From Volutella citrinella (taxonomy: Eukaryota > Ascomycota > Sordariomycetes > Hypocreales > Nectriaceae), in assembly GCA_034401135.1 (NCBI GenBank), contig JAWZSP010000001.1:496001-560000 (forward strand): 64,000 nucleotides of DNA. The letters run 5' to 3'. Below, one piece after another: positions 12,141-23,582 of the stretch. The notes beneath the pieces were generated by a model. That model was not told the origin of the DNA. It was given only the letters and a program-made list of their open reading frames with translations, and ran no database searches. Position numbers and translations under genes: made by a program. Position 1 is the stretch's first letter. Each line of letters opens with the position of its first letter.

Positions 12141-12500
12141 CCTTCCCCGGGTCCAGTGACTCCAGAAGTGAGTGACTGCCACTGAAGCCCAGAGGGCGGT
12201 ACGTACCAGCGAAGGCCAGAGGGGGGGCGCCCTGGACGGGCTCATGTGGTGTCCAGGCCCACAGAAGCAACGAGTCGGAGGGGGGAGCCAGTGGCGCGGC
12301 GGCCGTGTTGTCGGCGGGCTCAAGCGTGTGGGCAGGAAAATCATATGGCGACAGGGAAGCGCCGAATGGATCGTTTCCCAGTGTCCGGGGAAGTCGCGTG
12401 GGGACTCCAGTACCAGAACACCCTCGCTGAATCCCCCTGGGGACTCCTCGCTGGCACTGGGCTCTGGCACTGGCACTGCACTGGCAGACACTCGGCGCCA

Positions 12501-12530
12501 AACTGGGGGCGACTGGGGGCGACTGGGGGG
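12501..12530 (+). repeat. Three tandem copies of a 10-bp G-rich unit
   Basis: The unit RACTGGGGGC occurs three times in direct succession with minor changes. It supplies three runs of five or six G. Confidence 0.7.
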
Positions 12531-15500
12531 CCCATGTTCCGATGCGGGCCCCACCCGCCCTCTGGGCTGCGGCAGCGGCTACGAGGTAAGGCCGAGCGCT
12601 GCAGGGATCTGGAGCGTTGGAGTCGCACCAGGCCGATGGGCGATGCGTGAGGGAGGCATGGCATCGGGATGGAATGAGGCCGCATCTCGCGATTGGGAGG
12701 CACCTCTTTCCGTGGCGTAGACTGACACGGCAATACAAGCTCAATGGGTCACAGTGCAGCCATGGAATCACTCGCCAGTCATCCGGCCAGTGCAGTGTAT
12801 TATTAATTACGAATTACACGCCGAAGCTGCTGCGAGTCTGTGGCGAGATCTGGCTGGGCCCCTGCCGCTGCTCAAACCGCCCCGTCTCTCCGTGTCTCGG
12901 CTCCGGGCGCCCCGCGTCGTCGTCCGGCACCTCGGACAGCCACAGCAGGGCGCGGCACAGCAGCACCTCGAGTCCTTTGGCCTTTTCCATGCAGCTGCCG
13001 TGTCGGCCGTTGAGAGACGACGAGAACGGGCGGGCCAAGAAACGGCGTGTCGCAGAACCTCAAAGCCGGACCTGCCCGCAGAACTGGTGCTTCTTGGCCC
13101 CATGAAAACAATTCGATCCGTCTCCTGCTCTCTGCTCGGCGCCTTGGGGCATGTCATTTGGCCGACTCTTGCACGTCTCGTGCCCAGCAGGGAAAGGTAA
13201 GCTGCGGTACGTACCCTGGTCGTCAAGTCAGGTTTTCGGCAGCAAACTGAGGTAACTGACTGAGTGATTGACGGACTGCCCGCCAGGGTCGTCGGGTGGA
13301 GGACCAGAGCAGCAGTAGGCCCACCCCGGTGGTGGCCCGCCATCAAAGAAGCGCCGAGTATCGCCGGCCGGTTGACCCATTCGTCAGTTGGCCGCCCCGG
13401 GACATGTCAGGTCCAAGCCAAGCCCAGCCCGCCCACTGCCTCGAACCGTTTAGTTGAGCCGAGCTGTCGGAAGATGTGTGAGGTCTGCTTCTTCTGTCTG
13501 TTGTTTTTTTTTAGCAGTAGGACCGTGCCATAGCTGTTCGTTGGCCAAGTTTCGCGGTGCAACGGCGATTCCTGTACCACGGCTGAGGGACCAGGCGGGC
13601 GGCGCCACCCACGCACGCACGCCATGCAGGCGACGGCATAAGGTAATAATTTACTGATGTCGCAGCAGCAACAGCACTACTGCGATGCGATGGCACTGGA
13701 TCTGATGGTCATGCTCGTCCCGTCTATCCCAAGTGGCACTATTCCCAGACCTTGGCAGCACACCCAATCATATGACACTGCAGCTCTGCACTGCTCCGCT
13801 GTGTCTGTCTGGAGATCTGTCGCTGGGACGCCTTGTGTACTCACTACCATCAGCATATTCCACATCACTTGCTGGTGAATCACAGCCACCATGCCGTCGA
13901 TATCCACACCGGGACCTCGTCCCCTTGCTTCATTACCGCCTGCTAGTGCCATGTACAATAGAATCCAGCTTTCAGTCTCTCGCCCCGGGTCCCGACCTCA
14001 GTCCTCAGGTCCAAGCCCGCGGGGCCACCCGCCCCAGCGGTCAGCTCCCGCACATGCAACACAACAGTGGGCAGTGGGCAGCGGGCAGGCGACGACCCCC
14101 TATGGGTGAATTTTCGGTCGTACTCGACATGCGCCTGAGCTGGGCCCTCGGCCTGCATGGGGTCGTGTAATTGACCGAGATGGCCTCTAGTCTGCCCTCC
14201 ATCTCCGCAGGTTCCACGGCCCTCGCGGCTGGGGCTCCGTGGGGATTTACTGGCTCCGTCCGGGCTGGCCCTCCGCTGCCTCTGCCATGGACTCTGCTCG
14301 GCCTCTCTCGTACGCTCGGCACACATGCCCTCGCTCGCTTCCCCCAGTCTCCCCCCAGCACTCGGGCCGATGGCATGCACAACACGGCCGCGAACCACCG
14401 CCGGGCCCCTTCATCCCCCCAGACTCCAGACTCGGCCATGCCCTCTCTGCATGCTCTCCGCGAAAGCTACTCCGCGAGTTACTCCGCGAGCTGAAGCTGC
14501 GGGGGAGGAGCAGAGGACAGAAGCTTCTTTCCTAGCATGTCGGGGATATCTGGGGGAGAAGGGCCGAGTCCAGCAGCGAGGTTTGCGTGGACGTCGGCCG
14601 TGGGCTGATTGATGCTGACAGCGAGCATCACGACGAGATGCCCTGCGGCGGTGATCCGCGACGGGCCTATGCACCAGATAGCCGGCAGCTTGCGGTAGGG
14701 GACGCATGCGCCACGTCGTCACGAGCACCCAGACAGCATCGCATTAGTAAACGCGGTAATGGGCATGTTGGTAGGGGGAGGTAGGTCAGTTGGCAGTTGG
14801 CGGGCTGGTCTTGTGGTGCCGGATCGCTGCTGTGGGCCGAACCCGTCAGTCAGCGTGCAGAGGCAACGCAACAGAGCAAGTCGAAGCGCCAATGGGGCCG
14901 CATCCACCTCTGCTTGGGTCCTGTTTGATGGGCAGACCCTCAGGCATGCCAATCCCCGGCATGGATGATGAGGGGTGGAAATCATGGATGGTTGTGGCAT
15001 GGCACGGCAGGATCGTCTCGGGTTCAGTTCATTAGCGGCACGTACAGTACAGACAATACCTACACGCGTAGAGTGCGACACCACTACCGGCACGAATAAT
15101 GCCAATGGCAGACTAGGATGGATGGGATACAAGGACCGGATGTGGCTCGCCGGCACACACCATACCATGGTATAACCATAACCATGCCATCCATACGGAG
15201 GACGCCTGTCAACACCAAACACATCCTCGTGCGCAGTTGCAGCCATCTAGGTTCGACGGGCCACAGCCATGGTTGCTCGGGGGCCAGCCAACCAAGCCCT
15301 GCCACCACCCACCCTTGCTGCTGTATTGCGCCGATCGGGGGCTTCCCTTATTAGGCCCAGAGTGCAATTCGGGTGTGGCCGCGCACCCATTTGAGTCGAT
15401 CAAGCTCCAACCGTCGCGAACATCCAGCTTCAGCTTCGGAGATGGCGCTGTCAACTGACCGGCGCTCGGCCGAAGAAGGGACGAACTCTGCCCGGCCTAG

Positions 15501-15925
15501 ACCTAGATTCGACTGTTGTCCCTTTTCGCCTACCAGCCGAGCGTCGCGCGGCGCAGATGTAGTCGCATCGCAGAGCATCATTTCAGTGGAGGTTGCATGA
15601 GGCGTCCACCATGGGTCACCGAATTGGAAATGCTCAGCGGCATCCTTGACATCACTGGACAGGCAGCGTTGGGCCTGCTACAGCCCACGGCACACTAGAA
15701 AGTTGAAACGCGCCCGCTGGCACCCCGCCCTCCAAGCCACTGCCATCGCTAATACCACTTCGCGCTGCACGATCCAATACATATGTGACAATGCAATGCA
15801 CCTGCTGTCTGGACCAGATGATGCGTTAAATTAAATCGCCCGCCGCCGTGCTCCACGTAGCCCAAAGCATGCACACTTTCGCTCCGACCCGGGGCCGAGA
15901 TTGTCACCGCAATGCGCGGCCAGAC

Positions 15926-15949
15926 GTCGGCATCATCGTCGGCATCATC
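15926..15949 (+). repeat. Two tandem copies of a 12-bp unit
   Basis: GTCGGCATCATC is repeated exactly twice and followed by GTCGAC. It lies in non-coding sequence. Confidence 0.75.
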
Positions 15950-16763
15950 GTCGACGTTGGAACGTCGTCAAATCTTCAGCCGCAAAAATAGCCAAGCCGA
16001 CGGACTGGTCAAAGTTTGAGACAACAACAGCGCCCGCGCCTATGGGATGCTGCCCGCAAGAGCATACACCTTGGCGCTAGACGGGGGGCAGAGCCTTGAA
16101 GGCGGCCTTTGATCTGAGACTCCGCGTGCGCAACCGCTCGCTTGGCCTGGTGCGTTTCTGCCACCAGGTAATCTCTTCACAGCCACGTTTTGCTCGATCT
16201 GGAATCAAATTTTGATTGATCCTTTTCACTCGGCACATCGAAACCCCTTCTAGCCCGTCCCGTTGTCTCGACCATGGGGTTTTTCTAGTGTCTTCGATGT
16301 TCCGCCGCTAGAGACCGGGATCCGCTGCAGAGACAAGACGGCTTACACGGGAAATAAGGTGAGGAAAAATCTTTAATCGACTTACACGGGGTCGAGGCCG
16401 AGAAAATGACTAAAATAGGAGTAATAGTGAAGTATGTGGGCGTCGAGAAGCAGGCTGACCCCGTTCGTTCGATTACGACAACCTTATTCAACCTTACAGG
16501 ATGCTTGCTCCCAGGACAAAAATCTCCCCTTCTCCACGACACGCCCCTCTCTCGAGGCCGTGCCTGCCGAGAGTGGAGCTTCAATGAAGGGGTTGCCCTC
16601 AGCTCGGCCCCGTCCCGAAGCTTTGGGTGAGGGAAAGGCCCTACGAAGGCAGAAGACGACAGTCGCAGAGTCGCACCAGGCCGCGCTGCCGGGCCACTGA
16701 GCTGGAGAACGGGCGGGCCGGGCGGGGGCGTGTCACGATGGGGAGGTCCCCGCCCGCAACAGC

Positions 16764-16776
16764 AAAAAAAAAAAAA
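16764..16776 (+). repeat. Poly(A) tract of 13
   Basis: A run of 13 A lies in otherwise GC-rich non-coding sequence. There is no target-site duplication that I can see, so a retroposon origin is not supported. Confidence 0.7.
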
Positions 16777-19479
16777 CACCACCCGACAATAAAGAGTCCG
16801 GCCGAAGCCCCACTTGTTATGCCCGGGGGCTCCAGGGCATGGCACGTTTGGGGCCGCAGAGGCCGCAGAGAACACGACTGGATGACTGCTCGTGACGCGC
16901 AGAGCCTGCCTGGTCGCCACTTTTCATCTGGGGTTGCGCCGAGATGGAAGAGGGCGCCGGGTGGGCTCGGACATCGGACGCTTGAGAAGTTGAACTGGTG
17001 ATGGAGCAAACTCACCTAGCCCAGCGACCTGGAATGGAGGCGCCACCCGGTGGTCACAGGTTGCGCTGGACCATCCGCAAATCTACCGGCTCATGCCTAA
17101 GCGTGCAAGATTCTCTCCAATGACACACTTGGCAACTGCCCATCTCATTTGGATCGATTAATCAGCCACCCTTCTACTTGACACTCGGAGCGCTCCTTCA
17201 TCGCCGCTCTCAGTGCCATCCCCTGTGCCTGTGCCCTGCGATCCTCCCTGGATTCCATCCCATGGTCCTTGGCAGTCAACCGGCCCGCCTCAGTGCCGAA
17301 TTGTGGGGCGGCAATCCCGGCGAACGCAACTGACCCCGTGCGTATTTCCGTCGCGCCACAGATCCCGAGATCTCGTGTCCCGCTCTCACTCGCCTCATCA
17401 CATGATGCTGTGATTATTGCCCAGCGCCACGCTACCTACTCACTCGTATACTGTGACGATGCCCAGAGACGCCGTCAACAGCACCCATCCCAGCTCAATC
17501 GCACAACCCTCCGATTGTGGTTTAGTCGGGTCTGTGGGCTGATTGACTGCCGGCGGCAGCATGACGTAACGTATGCTCGCTTCGCTAATGTTGAGATGCC
17601 CGTTGGCATAGCCTCCCGGCCGGCTGTTTAGTATTCTGACAATCGGCCGAGAAAGCTTATTTCCATCGGCCATATTAAGCCGCCATGATAGTGTAATGAC
17701 CAATCGTGCATGCTCTGTAGTCTGTGGTGGAGTGCGGTCATCACGTTAAATTTGCACATAAACTCAATCCTATTTTTGAGCGCATCGCGATACGACTTGG
17801 AGGTGGGGTGATTGTAAGATGATACCATGAACCGTGTTGTTACATCCAGTCGGCAGGTTCGGCTATTTGGTCTTGAACGTTGCAAATTCCGCCAGAGAGC
17901 TGGCATGGACAGTCAGACACCAGACGCAATTACCCTACACGCCTCGGTGATCTGCGCAGCCTCACACGCAATATCGCGGATAACGGGCCTAATTTGGCCT
18001 TAAAGTTGCGGAGTTTTCGGCCTTTTTTTTTGTGTTTTGTTTTGGCTTGTAGTCGGGTAAGAGGGGGAAGGTTGGTAGCTTTCCAAGAGTTGGTTTCAAC
18101 TTTAGAAAATCTGACAGATACACTCTTATCAACTCTTCATTGACAAGGATGATGATAAGTAGCATGTGACGATAGCGCAACCGTGAATCGGAACTCAAAC
18201 ACCCAGATCTTTCTGGGGTAAGGTCCCGAGAATAAGTCAATGTTCCTAAGCCCTTCGAGGCCACAGAAAACACCCTTGTGAGTGCATGTACTGCGCGAAC
18301 TGGAAGCAAACATCTGAGCGACAAATGAGGGAGAAGGCGACCAACATTTGGAAGCCCCACACAATATGAAAGCTGTTGTTTTCCCTCGCTGAGAAAATAC
18401 TGTAAAAAGTGGCGGGGACGATGATTTCGTTGTCTGCTTCTTGCAGGACATAAGGGCTTAGAAGGCCACGCGAGACGAGATGCTGGGCGCTGGTAACTTG
18501 GGCAACACCGTTCACCCGTCTTGCAGAGCATCGTTGAAACTTGGAAGAAGGTATAAGAAGAATTTGCGCATTTTTATTATCTCGGCGGACTTACAAGAGG
18601 ATGAAAAAAGGGATGCGACTGAGCCGGATATACATGTATGCTGCACCCAGCATGTATCCAACCTCCTTGATTGCACACTGACTACTAAATAGCACGTAGC
18701 ATCTCGCAGGGCGCGCCCATTGCTTCCCTTAGGCCACTCCGACCCGAATAAAGGAATTATTATACAAGTTATGGTCTGGTTTCGTCTTCATGGAATTCAT
18801 TTGGTATTCAATTCCGATGCTTTTGTCTTTGGCCAACTCACATCCCCACGCAGCCTGCTACTCAGGCCCACGCTCCATGTCATACATACATGCCATCCAC
18901 CATATGCAAGCGCACCTCATTCTCATCACCTTTCATTCTGCCTCCCACAAGTTGAACATGAGACTATGCTTGACTCCCAGTCCGGAACCCAGACCGAGTT
19001 CGGCTGATGATGCCGACTCTCGGACCCACCAGCTCGGGAACTACTCCTGACATGTCCCGCTCTGCTCATTACGCTATTGAACGCTCGGGAATTCTAGCGA
19101 ATGAGCATCGACGCCGTTGCAAACATCCATCCAAAGAATTGCTCGGCATGCGAACACGGCCGACCTTGCAGCGTCCTGCATCGCATCTTGCTCCATTCGG
19201 GCTGCGATCTCGCCGGCAGAGAAAACCGCTGCCGAGTCATAAGATTTCATCACGTAAGAGCGCCCTCCAATGCCGTTGACTCATTGCCAATCACGCCCTT
19301 GAGCAAATCCACATGGCCCAATTCCCCAAGAGGCGTGTGGGTCGCCTTGCGCCCTACGCCCTACTGTGCTAAGGTTCAGGTACACATCTAGAAAACTGCC
19401 AGCATGGGAGGGGAACAAAGAAAAAAAAATCTGTCAACTCGACATCTTTGCTGAATACTCCAGAGAGTGAATCAGAATC

Positions 19480-21187
19480 ATGTCGACGACGCTGGTGCAG
19501 ACCAAGACGTCGGAGTCTACACGCGTGCACGAGCACGAAGCCGGCCTCGAGTTCAGCATCCCCTTGGCGCCCATTGCCAGCATCCCGCGCGATGCCCCCC
19601 AGCCCGACTCGGCGAGCCGCATCTCGCGGCTGCGGAAAGTCGCCGTCATTCTTCAGCTGTGCGGCGTGACGTTTGCGTCGAGCGTGAGCAACGGCCTGGT
19701 CATTGTTGCGCTGCCGGCCATCACCAAGGACGTCCAGCTCCCGCCGTCGCTGGCATTCTGGCCGGCGTCAGTTTCCGGGCTGGCTACGGCGTCCACTCTC
19801 CTCCTTGCGGGGTCCATAGCCGATGCTCTGGGGCCCCGCGACCTCGATCTTGCTGGGTGTCTGGTTAGCGGTGCCCTGATGATTGGATGTGGGTTAGCTC
19901 GACAAGGCACTGACCTCGTTGCCATGCGAGCTCTCCAGGGTGTAGGCCTGGGCATCCATCTGTCTTGTTCCGTCTCCATCGTTACGCAGGCACTGCCGCA
20001 GGGAAAGAGCCGAAATATTGCCTTTGCCTGTCTTGGTCTGAGCCAGCCGCTTGGCTTCTCCTTTGGTCTCGTCATCGGGGGGATCCTGGTTGATACCGTT
20101 GGATGGAGAGCCGGCTGGTTTTTGGCTGGGAGCTGCACCTTGTTCTTCACTGCCATTGGTGTTTGGGCCGTACCGAGGCCAGCCAAAAGACGCAATGTGC
20201 ACGATGTCATGCAACATATGAAAGAAAAAGTTGACTGGGGTGGCGCCTTGCTGGCATCTGCAGCCATGACATTGTTGTGTTACCTTCTCGCGTAAGTGTC
20301 GAGATATCCTGATCTTGAGCTTTATCACTGACCGCATGTAGCATTCTGAGCTCAGATTCATCTCGAATCAAGGAGCCAATGAGCATCTGCTTCCTCTGTC
20401 TCAGTATTGCATGCGGCTCTGCCTTTGTCTATTGGATGCATCACCGCGTCAAGCACGACATGCTGGCGCTGATTCCTAATAGATTGTGGAGGAACGGCAT
20501 ATTTTCAAGCGTTTGTGCGACCATAACATTGTCTTTCGCCGTTGTAAACTCGATGGAGCTCTTCTGCAGTCTGTTGTAAGTGTGCTTTGCCTGTTGTGAT
20601 GTGTGTCTCAGACACCGAGCCCGCTGACGGCAGCCAGCTTCCAAGAAGTGCAGCACCTGTCCGCCATCCAGGCATCGATTCGAATTATCCCTAGCACTAT
20701 GCTAGGAGTCGTCGTTAACATCATCGTCGGGCTCTACGTTCACAAAATCCCCGCCTTCTGGATCGTCACACTCACCGCCATTCTCTCTACTCTTGCCCCG
20801 TTGCTGATGGCAGTTGCTCATCCATCCGGGACATATTGGGGGAACGCCTTCTTCTCCCAGCTGTTCCAACCAGCCAACTGCAATGCGCTCTTCACCGTCG
20901 GAATGCTTGTCATCACGGACATCTTCCCAACTGAAACACAGGCGCTTGCCGGGGCCGTGTTCAACACTTGCGCGCAATTTGGCACTGCGCTCGGTTTCTC
21001 AATCCTACAAATCATTTCGGCGAGAGTGACTCAAATGAAGCTAGACGCAGGAACAGACGGAGATTGGGCCCTGCTGGAGGGCTACAGAGCTAGCTTCTGG
21101 GCCATGTTCGTGATGATGATCCTATGCACTTTGGTTGGAATGTTTGGGCTGAGGAAGATTGGCAAAATCGGTTTGAAGAAGGACTAG
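19480..21187 (+). CDS. MFS drug:proton antiporter (DHA-type)
   Basis: This membrane exporter of the major facilitator superfamily probably expels toxic compounds or metabolites. Exons are 19480-20291, 20342-20575 and 20638-21187, giving 531 aa. The first TM contains SNGLVIVALPAI at the place of the DHA2 motif, followed by a divergent motif A loop (AGSIADALGPR). Later segments include RALQGVGLGI, GLSQPLGFSFGLVIGGILVDTVGWR and FFQEVQHLSAIQASIRIIPS in the second half. About 12-14 hydrophobic segments are visible. It resembles the aminotriazole-resistance (ATR1) group. Intron 2 uses the second AG of GGCAGCCAG; this gives the family-like FFQEVQHLS. The next gene on the same strand is an aldo-keto reductase 495 nt downstream. 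A shared role is possible but unproven. Substrate is unknown. Confidence 0.87.
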
Positions 21188-21570
21188 AAGGACTTGGAAG
21201 CTCTAAAATTGAATACATGAGAGGCTACGTAGTACAATTATCGTACCGATTCCGTTAGTCGTCGAGCGAGTGGATGATTTTTTTTGGTTTGGAGTGCGTA
21301 GTTTGGGAGTAAATCAGCAGGGATTGTCATCAACTTGCATTAGCGTCGGTTAACAATGGGGATGAGCCGGCTAACCCAAACACTTCGAGCTTGTTGGAAG
21401 CGGGACTGCACCGTGTCTTCCGATGTTTCAAACCAGGATAGGGAAAAGTCAATGGGAACCGGCCGGTGCTATGGATGCAGGTGTCAGCTGGTTGCAGATG
21501 GCCCAAGCTGTCCCCTCAGAGAATGAATCAGCACATGCAACGAGGCATTGCGCCACCAGTTCCCATCTCC

Positions 21571-21580
21571 TAATAAATAA
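21571..21580 (+). promoter_or_regulatory. TATA-like element of the aldo-keto reductase gene
   Basis: TAATAAATAA lies 103 nt before the start codon at 21683. The match is moderate. Confidence 0.4.
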
Positions 21581-21682
21581 CCGCAGACCAGTGGCTCTGC
21601 TTGGATTTCGGGTTCCTCTCTACTCAATACTGCTACTCCGTGCAACATATTGCATTACCCGTGATCATAGCACATTCCCACC

Positions 21683-23051
21683 ATGTCATTCTTTGAGCCT
21701 CCACCCAAACCTGAGACGCCCCTCGGATGGCACCGGGCCCTGTCTCCAACCGCCGGTGTCAAAGTATCCCCCATCGCCCTTGGGGGCATCAGCTTCGGCA
21801 ACTCATGGAGCGAGCTGTTCGGCAAGAGCCAGGATGCCTTTGCTCTGCTGGACACGTTCGTCTCCCTGGGTGGCAACTTCATTGATACGGCCAACACGTA
21901 CAATGGGGAGGAGTCTGAAATACTCATTGGTAAGTGGATGGAGGCGCGCGGGGTGCGTGACCAGATGGTCATTGCGACCAAGTACGGGGCCGGCTACCGC
22001 GCGTACAACCGCGAGAGGGAGCCCTTCCAGAGCAACTTCACGGGAACCTCGGCAAAGAGCATGCACGTCTCTGTCAGAGACAGCTTGAGGAAGCTGAGGA
22101 CAGACTATATTGATATTCTCTATGTTCACTGGTACTGAGCCCAACCGTCTCACTTCAAGACTGGAGCACAAGACTCGAGACTAATCACCTACTCTAGGTG
22201 GGACTTTTCGACTTCAGTCGAAGAGATCATGACGCATCTGCATGCTTTGGTCCTCGCGCGCAAGGTGCTGTATCTCGGAATCTCCGACACACCGGCTTGG
22301 ATTGTCGTCAAGGCAAACGAATGTAGGAAACTTAAACCAGATCCTTGTCCATACTGTGCCTTTACTGATGGTGCATCCAGTTGCTCGCCGCAACGGCCTG
22401 ACGCCGTTTTCAGTGTACCAGGGCCGTTGGAACGCCGCGTTTCGAGACATGGAGTCGGAAATCATCCCCATGTGCGAGGACCAAGGCATGGCCATCGTGT
22501 CCTGGGCGTCACTTGGGGGAGGACAGCTGACGACTTGGGAGGAGCGGGAAAAGATACAGAAAGACCCGGATGCACCCAAAGGATACGGCCACAACGAGTT
22601 CGACATTCCTGTTTCTGATGCCATTGAGAAAATTGCACAGAGCAAGGGTGCCACTTTTCAGCAAGTCGTGAGTCCTTGTCGCCTCCGTGTCAAGGCTGAT
22701 TCTAACCACGGATACAGGCACTCGCCTACTTATTCCACCAATCGACCTATGTCGTCCCCATCGTGGGCGTGCAGACGGTTGAGCACGTCAAGGCCATCCC
22801 AGGCGCCTTGAAAGTGAAGCTGTCCAAGGAGGAAATCCAGCAGATACACGATGCGGCGCCCTTCAACCCGCTGTTCCCCAACACGTTCTTGTTTGAGCAG
22901 AAGTACAACACGAAGCTCACCGCTGCTGACCAGGTCCATTTCCACATGGCTACGTGGATTGATGCGCCTCCTAAGCAAGCCGTAAGTGAAGATTCACATG
23001 CCTGGCCTTTCTGAGATTGACGTTTTCTAGTCGTTTGAGCCACATGAGTAG
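21683..23051 (+). CDS. Aldo-keto reductase, aryl-alcohol dehydrogenase type
   Basis: This is a cytosolic NADP-dependent reductase of the AKR superfamily, closest by motif to fungal aryl-alcohol dehydrogenases. Exons are 21683-22131, 22198-22322, 22381-22667, 22718-22981 and 23031-23051, giving 381 aa. The catalytic tetrad is visible: Asp in NFIDTANTY, Tyr four residues on, Lys in VIATKYG and His at the intron 1 junction (YVHWWDFS). The family block GLTPFSVYQGRWN is restored across intron 2, and the NADP-binding end has VPIVGVQTVEHVKA. The last coding exon is only 21 nt (SFEPHE and stop), but the intron before it has good signals. It follows the MFS exporter on the same strand. The natural substrate is not evident; aromatic aldehydes are the family norm. 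Confidence 0.92.
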
Positions 23052-23582
23052 ACTTGGGACCTTGGAGTGGTACTTGGTCGTGGTCGATCTGGATTGAGTG
23101 GCTGTATGCATTATGTTTTGCGGCATCGACAGATAACTTCTCACACGTGGCGCGCCCGAGATGTGCCTAGACCAGTAGGGCTGATTTAAGTCCGTAGATC
23201 CATCTACTCGAAATCAGTTTGGGCTCCACGGGCCGGTGACACGCACGCCATCGGGCCATTGTGATGGGCATGGACGGCGGAGGTGATGTTACATCGCAGA
23301 ATATTGGACTGAGCTGGAATCCAATAGTCTGGAAATCCTCTGCCATATTGAGTGGCCAGCCAATTTCGACAGGGGCCAACCCCAGACAAAAACCCGTTGA
23401 ACCGACCGGGGAGGCCAGCCCCGATATGGGCGATCACGATGGATTTAGTGGTTTGATTCATGGTCTGCATGAGTTACAACTATTTGTATTCGATAGTCTA
23501 ACACAAGAATACCCTCAGTGTACTCTAATGGCTCATGGCAAGGTCAAAGTCCGTGTACTCTTGAACAACTTCGCGAGTGGCT

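Larger units (their letters stand above)
11350..19479. other. 8.1-kb gene-empty region
   Basis: No coding exon on either strand could be supported over about 8.1 kb. The longer open frames (276 aa on the minus strand at 11724-12554 and 180 aa at 17989-18531) are low-complexity, lack family motifs and do not join by good splice sites. The left end (11350-11700) is probably the hexose transporter promoter and leader. The region has a dense G-run section (about 12.1-12.55 kb), a poly(A) tract and small tandem repeats. It could hold non-coding RNA or long-range promoter elements, or decayed sequence. Confidence 0.5.

Noticed and set aside
11724..12554. A 276-codon open frame on the minus strand in the gene-empty region
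   Set aside because: Its Pro/Ser/Arg-rich composition comes from C runs opposite the G-run cluster, and no motif, promoter or splice context supports it.
13440..13470. A tRNA-like B box (GGTTCGAGG on the minus strand)
   Set aside because: No matching A box or cloverleaf arms at the right distance. Another GGTTCGAAAC near 55624 fails for the same reason.
16764..16776. Poly(A) tract as the tail of a retroelement
   Set aside because: No reverse transcriptase remnant, no target-site duplication and no upstream element body were seen.
17989..18531. A 180-codon frame on the minus strand
   Set aside because: No recognisable fold, uneven composition, and no continuation by plausible introns.
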